Origin: Saprospiraceae bacterium
GTDB taxonomy: Bacteria > Bacteroidota > Bacteroidia > Chitinophagales > Saprospiraceae
Length of the DNA stretch: 46,017 bases
Direction: 5' to 3'
Assembly: GCA_021604865.1 (NCBI GenBank)
Contig: BQJU01000056.1
Span: forward strand, 1 to 46,017
The position numbers were made by a program, and so were the translations under genes. The notes beneath the pieces are model-generated. The model did no database searches. It saw only the letters and a program-made list of their open reading frames with translations, and was not told the origin of the DNA. This document shows positions 33,919-44,200 of the stretch, in pieces. Numbering within the stretch: position 1 is the stretch's first letter; every line of letters begins with the position of its first letter.

Positions 33919-36900
33919 ATGTCTGCAATCCTATTTAATCAGATTGCAAGTGAGGCATCCAATTATTATTTATATGCCGCTTCCGATAATGCCACCAACC
34001 AGGAAGCAAATTTGTTTTTGCTTTTCGGCATATCCTATAATCCTGGCCCTTCGATTGACTTTACTCAGGCCTTATCCCTCAAAACGGGTATCTATTTTTT
34101 CTATGATCAGGATACTTTGCCAGCCACCAACCTGTCTACTTTGTTTGCTTCTTTGGGAGCCTTGACCAAAGGCGTTTCCATTGTTTGGATCAACGAAATT
34201 AATGCCAATGGTGCCGCCACCAGCTTTCAAACTATTCAGCTTCCCGTTCCGACTTATGATAGTGCCACTGCCACGCTGTCTGGTAATCCTTCAACGATCT
34301 TTCTTAAGGTGGCCAATACGCTGATCAGTCTGACAACTTTAATGCTCAATCCCAACCTGGCTATCAATATTGCAATTGATGGGAGCAATAACCTGATGAC
34401 CATTACGGATACTTCGAAACAGGCACTCCAATTTACAAAGGTCAACCCAGGGAGTGGTAATACGTCATTATTACGCATCTTCGAGGCACAGGTCTCTTTT
34501 GTCGCAGATTCGGGAGCGACTACCTTGCCCAACACTTCCGCTCCTAAAAGAGGCGCACTCAACTTTAGTGGAGATAATTGGGATTTGCAAACGCTTTATT
34601 TTATCGTCCAGCAAAACGCTAACAATGGCTGGGGAGGCTTCATACGCTATTATTACCCGGGAAGTTCTGGCAATGAAAAGATCAATTATCCGTTTTTTGG
34701 AAGAATCAGCCAATCTACCCAAGTCGACCTGTTTAATCAGCTGGACTTGCTTTATCCTACTACCGCTTCAAGAACCTACTTTATTTTAAAGGATCCAAGC
34801 AGTGCACCGGATGTTTTTGCTAATCCTAATTCCTATCTTTTTACAACCCGAGGCGACAAAATTCAACTTCAACCCAACAGCAATATTGGCTACTATTTCA
34901 GCACTATTGATAAATCAAAGCTCGAATACTACCTGGCTCCACTGGGGAAATTTTCATTGGAATTGCCGGCCAATACTACCGAAGCAAAGGTGATGTGTGG
35001 CCTTTCCGGAATGGAATTTGCCAGAATCAAAAATGGAGATGCTTTACAATTGATACCAGGGCAACCGGCCTTCGCCCCTACATTTCTACAAACAAATGCT
35101 AATAATAACCAGGCCGAATCGCTATTAACGAATGCTTTTGTGACTTCTTGGACGCAAATACTGTCCGACGATAACTGGCGGTACTTTTCGCAGCCCACCA
35201 CACTAGCCAATTTTAGTAATCAGGCCGATGATGGTGACTGTGATTTCCCAGTCGCAGGATCCCTTGACATTCAAGTTGGAAGTTTCCCAACGGAAAATTC
35301 CGAGAATCCGGGTTTTCCAATGGCACTTTATGGCAATGTCTTTTTATTTCCGAACAATGCCGACCAAAACACTATTTCAGCTTTTGAACAACAAATCCTG
35401 GCCAGCAGCCGGTACAATCTGTTCATTCCTTCTATAGAAAATGGAGATGGCCCAGTATTTACGCTAAGTGACGGAACGCCGATTAATGCTGGACAGGTGA
35501 TTACCTCCAGCGGTTTTCTGGTGACCGCCAATGGTCAGGAAAGCAAGGCAGGTACCTGGAACAGCTTGAGACTAGCCATTTCTGGAGATCAACACCTACA
35601 GTTTGATCCACCCAACTCTGGCAGTATACTGAACCCTCCTTTGAGTCTCGCACTGATGAATACTCAAGGTTTTTTGGTGATGGACGACTGGGCAAAATTT
35701 TCCCTGGAACACCAGCTGACCGTTAGCGGCTTTACCTTTAGCGTAAATGACTTACCGGCTTCCGGCAATAGCCCCGAGGTGATTCCCATCATGATCTTCA
35801 AATACGCCACTGGTCAAAGCCTTCAGGAACTAATTGGCAATACCAATACCTGGACCAATCCCTCCTATTTTCTGAAGGAGGGAGAAACGGCAACAGATGT
35901 GCAGGCTACCTTAGATGCAGCCATTCAACAGGCGGAAAGTACCAAAGGCCAGCCTCAGGATCCATTTAAATATTTTAGGGATACGATTTTGACGCAACCC
36001 AGCTGGACTGGCGTCATCGTTTTTAACTGTCCCATCGATGGGGGTGAAATGCCGCCTGATTTCCAAATGCTGTTTGCGGGGGTTAGCGGGCCGCTGACGG
36101 CTCATCACTTTGGAGTGGAAGTCAATCAGATCGGCGCTCAGAATGACACGCCCACCATCAATCAAAGTTCCATCTTTGGGGTCATATATTATACCGATTC
36201 AGGAACGGACGACAGCTCAACCGCTACCTATGAATTTATCACCAAGGAGTTAATCGTCGTTTTCCAAAACTCCTCGATCTCCGATATGCAGGCGCAAGTC
36301 GGCATGAAAATCAATGCATTGTTCCAGCGCGATGTCTTTTTGCAAGACAATGAAGCCCTCGAAACTGCCGAAACGCCGGGAGCAGTGGAACCCAATACTT
36401 TTTATATTCAGGGCCAGTACCAGAAAAATGGCAATGACGGCACCGTGGTGTTCAACAGTTCCAAGAAACACACCTATGCCTTCAATCCGGGAGGCAACTA
36501 TATCCGGGTGTTGGATTCCTTTGTCATTAATAATGCCAGCTTGCAATCAACGGGGAGTACGGCTCAGGGCCAAAACACGTTGGTGACTTCGCGTTTTGAA
36601 GTAGGCGGACAGCTCTATTTCTCCAATCCGATCGTACCGGGCGCCACGCAACCCGACCTGTATTCCTACGGATCGGATCTTTCGGGATTGCCAACTAGGG
36701 GGATTGCCTTTAACATCAGTGTGCTCCTGGATGAAACGGGGCAGGCGATTGATGGTTCCAGTACGGCCGTTCTGGACACCAGCAATCTGGCGGTACAGTC
36801 GGACGAAACGGCTGTTAGATCGGATAGCCTTTTGGCAAGTCTGCCTTTTAAATTGTCGGAATTGGTGCAAGCTGCCGACGGCTCTACCATCAGTCTAAAA

Positions 36901-37371
36901 AAGGAAGGGCAGTCAGTCAATGTGATTCAATTGGCAGGTTACACCACTACAGCGCCCATTTACGCGCTAAAATACAATCTGTCATTGGGCTCCCTGGGTT
37001 CCCTTTCGGACGCCCACGGCAGTATTGATGCCACCATGCTTCTGGGCTGGGGGCCAAGCGAAACGACGCCAGACAATGATGGTGCACTGCTCTATATGCA
37101 ACTACCGGAAGCTTCTGCGGGTTTCAAGGGCTTTAATCTTCAGGGTATCCTGAAAACCGTTTTCGGCGATGCCAACCTCATGGAAGTGCCTTACACGGGT
37201 ACAGATGGTACAGAACGGCCGGTGTATGTGCTCCTGTTTAACAATGTCGCATTAAGCATTCTCAACGTAAAATTCCCACCGGGCATCATTGCCGATTTTA
37301 TTTTGTTTTCAGACCCCACAAAAGGTTCTGGAAGTAATATTGCCTGGAATATTGCGGCTGTTCAGAAATGA
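33919..37371 (+). CDS. Large protein of unknown function, first gene of the giant-protein cluster
   Basis: 1150 residues. I do not recognise it. There is no signal peptide, lipobox, transmembrane helix or T9SS tail, so it appears to stay in the cytosol or leave by an unusual route. The sequence is acidic, Ser/Thr/Asn-rich and beta-rich throughout, with only about three cysteines. A segment near residue 700 (GVIVFNCPIDGGEMPPDFQM) stands out as the most conserved-looking part. The C-terminal ~90 residues (QGILKTVFGDANLMEV...LSILNVKFPPGIIADFILF) have the same helix-then-strands pattern as the 142-aa gene and the N-terminus of the 2312-aa protein. The start is the ATG after CCTAAAACCTGGAAAGAT. 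Same strand and 17 bp ahead of the 97-aa gene, so co-transcribed. Confidence 0.85.
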   Translation: MSAILFNQIASEASNYYLYAASDNATNQEANLFLLFGISYNPGPSIDFTQALSLKTGIYFFYDQDTLPATNLSTLFASLGALTKGVSIVWINEINANGAATSFQTIQLPVPTYDSATATLSGNPSTIFLKVANTLISLTTLMLNPNLAINIAIDGSNNLMTITDTSKQALQFTKVNPGSGNTSLLRIFEAQVSFVADSGATTLPNTSAPKRGALNFSGDNWDLQTLYFIVQQNANNGWGGFIRYYYPGSSGNEKINYPFFGRISQSTQVDLFNQLDLLYPTTASRTYFILKDPSSAPDVFANPNSYLFTTRGDKIQLQPNSNIGYYFSTIDKSKLEYYLAPLGKFSLELPANTTEAKVMCGLSGMEFARIKNGDALQLIPGQPAFAPTFLQTNANNNQAESLLTNAFVTSWTQILSDDNWRYFSQPTTLANFSNQADDGDCDFPVAGSLDIQVGSFPTENSENPGFPMALYGNVFLFPNNADQNTISAFEQQILASSRYNLFIPSIENGDGPVFTLSDGTPINAGQVITSSGFLVTANGQESKAGTWNSLRLAISGDQHLQFDPPNSGSILNPPLSLALMNTQGFLVMDDWAKFSLEHQLTVSGFTFSVNDLPASGNSPEVIPIMIFKYATGQSLQELIGNTNTWTNPSYFLKEGETATDVQATLDAAIQQAESTKGQPQDPFKYFRDTILTQPSWTGVIVFNCPIDGGEMPPDFQMLFAGVSGPLTAHHFGVEVNQIGAQNDTPTINQSSIFGVIYYTDSGTDDSSTATYEFITKELIVVFQNSSISDMQAQVGMKINALFQRDVFLQDNEALETAETPGAVEPNTFYIQGQYQKNGNDGTVVFNSSKKHTYAFNPGGNYIRVLDSFVINNASLQSTGSTAQGQNTLVTSRFEVGGQLYFSNPIVPGATQPDLYSYGSDLSGLPTRGIAFNISVLLDETGQAIDGSSTAVLDTSNLAVQSDETAVRSDSLLASLPFKLSELVQAADGSTISLKKEGQSVNVIQLAGYTTTAPIYALKYNLSLGSLGSLSDAHGSIDATMLLGWGPSETTPDNDGALLYMQLPEASAGFKGFNLQGILKTVFGDANLMEVPYTGTDGTERPVYVLLFNNVALSILNVKFPPGIIADFILFSDPTKGSGSNIAWNIAAVQK

Positions 37372-37388
37372 TTGAATTGAATTTTTAA

Positions 37389-37682
37389 ATGCTAAACAAT
37401 ATGGCAGATATATTAGATGCGAAAACGATTAATCAGTTGATTAAAGATTTGAATTCCCTGTATGATACAGGATTGCCTACGGAAGATGAATTTTCGGCAG
37501 GAAGTATTCTGAAAGACCTTTGGGAAACGGCAATCACGGTCAAGGGAACTGGAAAGGACAATTACTGCGCCCAAGCCGATTCCCCGACTATTGAATTTGG
37601 AATGGGAATTGATATACAGGCCACAGCCATTGTCAAGGCTTCGCCGGATGAAATTGAAGAAATTAAGAAATGTAATTCTTAA
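37389..37682 (+). CDS. Small protein of unknown function, second gene of the cluster
   Basis: 97 residues (93 if the ATG at 37401, MADILDAK, is used; this would match the MA- starts of the next two genes). Not recognised. The N-terminal half is helical (AKTINQLIKDLNSLYD), the rest beta-like with a short acidic Lys tail (SPDEIEEIKKCNS). No signal peptide. Two cysteines (NYCAQ and near the C-terminus). It is followed by a 131-bp gap without terminator. Size and position suggest an accessory or assembly partner for the large proteins, but this is inference. Confidence 0.75.
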   Translation: MLNNMADILDAKTINQLIKDLNSLYDTGLPTEDEFSAGSILKDLWETAITVKGTGKDNYCAQADSPTIEFGMGIDIQATAIVKASPDEIEEIKKCNS

Positions 37683-37813
37683 GCAAATTTCGTGGTCAAG
37701 CTAAAATGTAGATCATAAAGGACTACAAGGGGCGTTGATTTACGTTTTCGATTGACTCCAATCACGAGATTTGTCTAAGAAACAGAAATGTAAGATAGCT
37801 AAAACCTAAACCT

Positions 37814-38242
37814 ATGGCCACCGAAAATGTCCAATTCGGACTGATTATGAATATCAATGGCGTAGAAGTAGCCATTTCTGCCAATCCTAAAAAAGCGGCG
37901 GAAGAGGGGATGACCTTCAACCTGGATGCAGAAGATAAAGACCTGGGGAATATCGCTGAATTAATCGATTGGTTCAATACCAATTTTGGGGTCAATATTC
38001 CCAAGGGAGATGATTTGCCTTATCCTTTGGGAGACGTTATTGGCAAAATTGAAGCCCTCAATTTTACCATCAACAAACTAACGATGGACCTTCCCACCAA
38101 AGGGAACAAACAATACGATTTTAAATTTTCCGCCGCATGGCCGGAAGGAGAGGCCCAGCCCATTGTCGGCCAACTGGCCCTTCAGGGCGGCTCTTTTTCA
38201 GCAACCAATATTAACGAAGACGGAACGGGAGGGGATACGTAA
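37814..38242 (+). CDS. Small beta-rich protein of unknown function, third gene of the cluster
   Basis: 142 residues, no signal peptide, no cysteine. The pattern is strands (VQFGLIMNINGVEVAIS), a helix with aromatic face (IAELIDWFNTNFGVNI), a hinge (PKGDDLPYPLGD) and more strands (ALNFTINKLTMDLP, YDFKFSAAWP, GQLALQGGSFSATNI). The same order is seen at the N-terminus of the 2312-aa protein and the C-terminus of the 1150-aa protein, so it may be a free-standing copy of a shared module. The start codon follows directly on CTAAAACCTAAACCT. It is 50 bp ahead of the giant gene. Confidence 0.8.
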   Translation: MATENVQFGLIMNINGVEVAISANPKKAAEEGMTFNLDAEDKDLGNIAELIDWFNTNFGVNIPKGDDLPYPLGDVIGKIEALNFTINKLTMDLPTKGNKQYDFKFSAAWPEGEAQPIVGQLALQGGSFSATNINEDGTGGDT

Positions 38243-38292
38243 TCTTTAACAACGGAATATTTTCAGCGTATCAAGTCTAAACCTAAAACCTT

Positions 38293-41200
38293 ATGGCTAA
38301 AGCAACATTTGAATTAGACGTAATCATAGATGATCCCAATAAGCCGGTTGAAGATCAGTACGGATTAGCCTTGGCATTAAATTCCGGGCAAGGGCCTTTG
38401 GAATTTACGATCAAGCCCAATCCGAAATTTAGATTCACCCTGAAGGATGTATTGAATCAATTGGATCAATTGCTGAACCTGAATGTACTGTCGAAAATCG
38501 GGGACTTGACCACTAACCCGCCTTGGGAGTATATTTTTAGTGGGGTATTGGATTGGGCCTATGAACCCAGTTTGGTCGTGAAGGTGGACAAAAGTGCTTC
38601 CTCTATTCAGTTGCAGATCGATTTGTATGAGAGTGTGGATTCGGATACTTTGGGGGTGAACTTGAATCCTCCTGATTTGGCTAAGTATCATATCGATATT
38701 GAGCCAAATATTACGGTGTATTCCCTTATGGCGGGTTATACAACGGAAAAGGGCTTTGATGTGAGTGCCAAGGTGAAATTCCATGATCAGACGGGAAGTG
38801 ATACCCAAACTTTGACGGCTTCTTCTAGTGATGATGATAGTGGTAAGCCGTCTGTTGTGAAATTTCCATTTCCAACGCCATCGCCAAAGCTGCCACTTTT
38901 TAAGCTAAACTATATCGGACTGGGTCAGCGATTTGGGCCACCCTTGCCTCAAGATACCAATGACTTTGCCAATGCCTTGTCCACGATTTTTACTGAACTG
39001 GAGAAGACTTTCACCAGCAATGATCCGGAATATCTGCTGACCAATTTGGTACAGGAATATTACCAACCTGACCGGGGATGGTTTTTTGGACTGCATATCG
39101 ATATTAAAGGTTGGGATCTAAAGGTACTTTTTAATGATCCGGTACTCTATGGCCTGGAAATTTCTGTCGGAGAGGGGGGCGGACAATTTGCGGGATTGGA
39201 TCTGATCATTTTATATGAAAAACTTGGGCCCCATTTGGGCGTCTATTACGGCAAGCTCACCATACCGGAGGCTTATCGAACCATTGAGCTTGGTGCGGTA
39301 TCCCTCACCTTACCCACCGTCCAGATCTGGATTTATACCAATGGTGACTTTAAAGTAAATGTCGGCTGGCCACTCGGCCCGGAATCGATCGGCATTCAGG
39401 TCTATATCTTTACAGGAAGTTGTGGGTTCTATTTTGGAAAACTGCGCAGTGGAGACAATCCGCAAAACCCAAATCCGCCGGTTGTTTATAATCCAATCCT
39501 GGAATTTGGCTTGGGATTATCCGTCGGGCTGGGGCGTTCTTTCCAAAGCGGACCATTCTCTGCTAGCCTGAGCCTTACCCTGCAGGGCACCTTCCAAGGT
39601 GTACTGGCCTGGGAAGAAGACAAAGGGGATATCACCCACACTCCTGACTACTATTGGTTTGCAGCCACCGTAAGTCTGGTGGGCACCCTTCAGGGAGAAG
39701 TAGACCTCAAGATCATTACCCTTTCCGTGATGGTCAAAATGTCCGTCACGGCGGGTATTGCCTTTGAAACGGATTATGGAACAGTGGTAGCCGTTATCGC
39801 AAAGGTAGAAGCGAAAGCCAGTGTCAAAGTACTGTTTGTCAAGATCACCGTTAGCTTTAGTGCCACTATTTCCGAAACCTTTACCCTGAGCACAGGACCC
39901 AATGGAAATGCCAGCCTGGATGGGCCTCAAAATCCTTCCTTTGCAGGCATGAATGGCGGCGGTTCGAGCAGCCCGAAGCCGTTGACTATTGAAAAGCCGA
40001 TGACTTATGCTACCAGAGCACCGCTTGCAACGGTAGAAACGCCAGTAACATTTCCACTCAATTTTATGCTCTATCCGTCGGTGGTTTACGATACCACTTC
40101 AGATAATGGGCCCAAAGCAGTGGCCGTATTGTCCTTCGATGTTCCGGAAACGCCAGATAGTAGCTGGCCGTGGGAAATGCTGCTCACAGCTTATAGCAGT
40201 TGGTTGCTCAACACCTATTCTAATGGTACGGATTGGGATCCCGTGACGGTTGCTTTGTCGCCCGAAGCGGTTGGTACTTCCAATTTTGACACCAATGTGG
40301 TAAATGAATTTTTGGCCAAACAGGTGGTTTTTAGCATCAGCGGAATAGATTTTAGCCAGGCAGGAGATGATCCCGATGAACAACAGGTGGCGCTATTCCC
40401 TATTTTGCCCAACTTGCAACTGAGCTATGAAGATGGAACAAAAAACGTCTCTTTTGATGAACCAATAGTCTCCTCTTCTTACATCAGCATCTTGGAAGAC
40501 TACCTCAGTCAATTCTCCATTAATGATCTGACTTCTAACCCAGATAGTGGATCTGGCACTATGGCCGCAAAGGCGGAGGATGATTCCATTCCCCTCAATG
40601 GTCAGATGTTAATCGATTATTTTCTGACGATCGGTCGTCAATTGGCGCAGCAAATGCCTGATTCAACCGTGGCGGATATTGCACCTAACCTGGCTGGAAT
40701 GGTCTCCCGCTTTTTATTGAACGGATTAATTATTCCTAATCCTACGGACCCTAATAATGTCGAGGATTATCAAGGGTTATATCATTTGACCGGCCAGCAA
40801 TTTGCTGTGGATGATAGTAAAGATTCTGTCGAAGCGACCTTAGCCAAGAATGCAATCAGTACCCCCGCCACAGGGCAACCTGATTTTAGCCAAATGGTGG
40901 TTGATTTTGGAGCGGATGACAACGCCAGTTCTACCTTGCCTGTTGAGCCGCCACCGAGTGATCCGCCGACCTTCCCGGCTTCGCCAATAGCGCTGCCCGC
41001 TTTATCGTCCAATGCATTATGGGTTAGTGCAAGAACCAAGTTAGCCTGGAATTCAGATCATTTGATCGTTCCTCTTCCCAACCAGATTTTGACAGCGTTA
41101 AAATCACAAACACTTAGCTTAAGCATTCAAAACGAGTTTCCAAACGAGGATACCACTCAAGCTACTATTGCGACTGCCATACCCGGCTTGCTGATTCCCA

Positions 41201-44200
41201 TTACCATCACGCAGGTGGCCAAATCTCAGTCGTTTAACGTGGATGAGGATGGTGCCGCCCTGCCCGGATTCTTGCCCTATTTATACCAGATTAGCTCTAC
41301 CAATGATGAAACACGGCAGAGAATTGAGGACGCCTTAAATGGTGCAGACCTAAGTACGGCCGAAATCACTTTGTTGTATGACAATACTTCCGGCAGCAAT
41401 GGTTATCAGTCAGATCTACAGAATCCGACCAATACGCTATTACTTAAAACCAATTTGTCGACCAGTAGCGAACCAGACAGTATTAATGCGCCACTACTAC
41501 TGGCTACCGAGCAAAGCCAAAACAACCTTGGCCCGGTGGTCGCTTTGCAAAACCAGGTGGCTAATTTCCTACAAATTATTTGGGAAAACAGTGTGGTCAA
41601 CGCCAATGGCTTTTTCCTATACTACGAGAACGGAAATCAGGGAGATTTCCCATCTACCCTCTTTTCAGGTAGCCAGGCAGATCTAAATATACTGGTTTCT
41701 TTCCCAAAAGCGACCACGTTCCAATCCTGGCACAACGTGCTGACTACCGATGAACAAGACAGCAATCAACCACTGTATATCGGCGTAGCTGATGCCCAAG
41801 GTAATGCATTGCCTTCTTTCCATCCGACCTACCCAGCCGGTTGTCTTGCTTTTGAAATTACCCTACCCGATGAAGCAACACTCCTGACGGCGGAAGGCGA
41901 TAACCAACCATACTCTGCCGATACCGTTGAGCAATTATATCATTTGATCCAATATCAGATCGCCCAAGGCTCTTCCGGCTCTAGCGGGCCTTCATTTGAT
42001 GCCTCTGGCTGGGCACCTGCCGTAACGCCTTCGGCTCAGAGTAGTGGCGGCTCGGATGGTTCCGGAGGTAGTTCTACTACTTCCAGTTCCAGCAATCAAA
42101 GCTATCGCCAGGTGGTACCGGCCTATAAGTTTTTGCCGGATAATGCGGATGCACCTTTGGTTACAGGTGGTTTACCTTTCACTTATGCTGCTATTGGCGG
42201 TTTCCCAGAAATGGAATTCCGGCTTTGTGACTTGTATGGTAATGTGCTTAACGCCAATACCAAACTGGCACAAAAAGAAATCCTCTACAATGATTTGCTG
42301 GTTTCCCTGGCGGAATGGCCGGGCGTTCAGGTGGCTTACCGGATCTATATTGATTCGAATCAGGATAAGGTGTTAGCGCTTCAGATTGAGTTTAATCCGA
42401 ACCAGGTACTCCGAAATATGGCCAATTACGCTGTCCATGGTTTGGCAGCAGGAGAGGATCCGCAAGAAGGGGATGATATTCGCCAACAGGCACAGGTTGC
42501 GTTGTTCCAGATGTATACGGTCATTAACCAGGTGAGTGATCCGAACACGGCCTTTGATGTGACGGCTACCATTTTCCAGACGGCTTCTAATTCCAGCGGT
42601 ACCATCAGTTCCGGGGACCAATTAAGAACGCCACTTAAAAGCTTGGCTGCCAATATCATCACGGACCTGCAAAAGGTATATGCTGATCCAAGCCAGGCGG
42701 GTAGCCTCAGTCAGATAGATACGACCATTAATATTTCGATAGATCCTACACAGATTGCTTTGATCGATACGGATATTCTGGCATTAACGGTTTCGATGGG
42801 CATGAGCAGGCCAAGTGACCTGCTTGCGCCCGATGCAGACACCCTGCTTCCAAAAGTAGCCGATAATACCTTTGTGGTGAAGCCTAATCTGGAGCAACAA
42901 ACTACCGCTGCAAAAGCTGATGACTCTACTGATCCGGTCACGCTGACACAATGGGCAGAGGACTTTGAAGCGGTTTTCCAAGGCTTTGATGGTGCAGATG
43001 GACAGGTTAAGGTGGCTACCAGAACCGGTAATCCAGACTTCAGTAGCACTGGCAGTAATGCCTACCTCTGGACGGTCAAATGGAGTAAGAGCAAAGGCAT
43101 TGCCTTGTCATTTACCTCTGACCAGTTTAATTACTTCACGCTGGCCCCATTAAGCACTCAATTGTTGCCAAGTGTGCCCGTCAGCCTGACTACCTACAAC
43201 GAAAACCTAACGCCTACCACAACGCTTACGGCCTTTACAAATGTGGACGTTGACGCTGCGGCACAGACTTTCCTCAGGACTATCGATGAACTATTAAGCC
43301 CGGAATCTGCCGCTGCCATTTCCAAGGTCGACCCTAGTGGCTTTGATACCTTGTTGCAATATAAATCCGAATTGGCAACAGCGATCCAAAATGGATTGAT
43401 TCCCGTTTTTGAGAATGAAGATGGCGATCTGGAAAGTGCTATGGATCGGTTTGAGCAGGCACTGCTGACGGAACTATCCAATGCATATAATACCTCCGCG
43501 GTAGTGCAAACTGCTGGGCAGGTGACGGTCAATGGAACCCCCGAATCCGGCTCCACCGAGTCACCGCGTCTGTTTGGCGGGATATCAGCTCCGGAATCCA
43601 GCCTTTCTGCTGGATCCAATGGAACCGATCTGGAACAGGAATACAGCCTGAGCAATGGTAAATTTGAACTTGGGGCTTCCGGCGGTCAGACAGCATCCGA
43701 ATACCTGAATTTCCTGGCTACCGCCAAACATCCGGCGCAACAGGCAGATATCAGCGTAGAGTTGGCCTATAGTCCAGTATTTCTTGAACATTTGATCGAA
43801 CAATCAGAAGAAGAGTATGGCTATGTGCCCTCTTCCTGGTTGCGCTTTGTCATCACGGGCCCTGGTACGCCATCTTATTATGATTTGGGAGAGGCCAATA
43901 TCCCGATACCGCTGCGGTCTTTCCCGCAAAACCCAAGCTTGCAAGGCCAAAGTGCTTCTGCAGATGCTGCGGACGAGCTTGGTCTAGTTGCTTCCAGCAA
44001 CCCCGTTGAAGACGCTTTGAAGTGGGAATATACGGTCAATTTAATCAAGTCAGAGGCAGCCGCGCAGGATGAATTATGGTTCGACCTGGTGTACAATAGC
44101 CCGGTACAAAATCTAGATGCTGCAACAGCCCTTCGTGCTGACAGCACCACAAAATTGACCAATTTGTTCACCAGCCTGGCACAATTCAACGCTGCCTATG

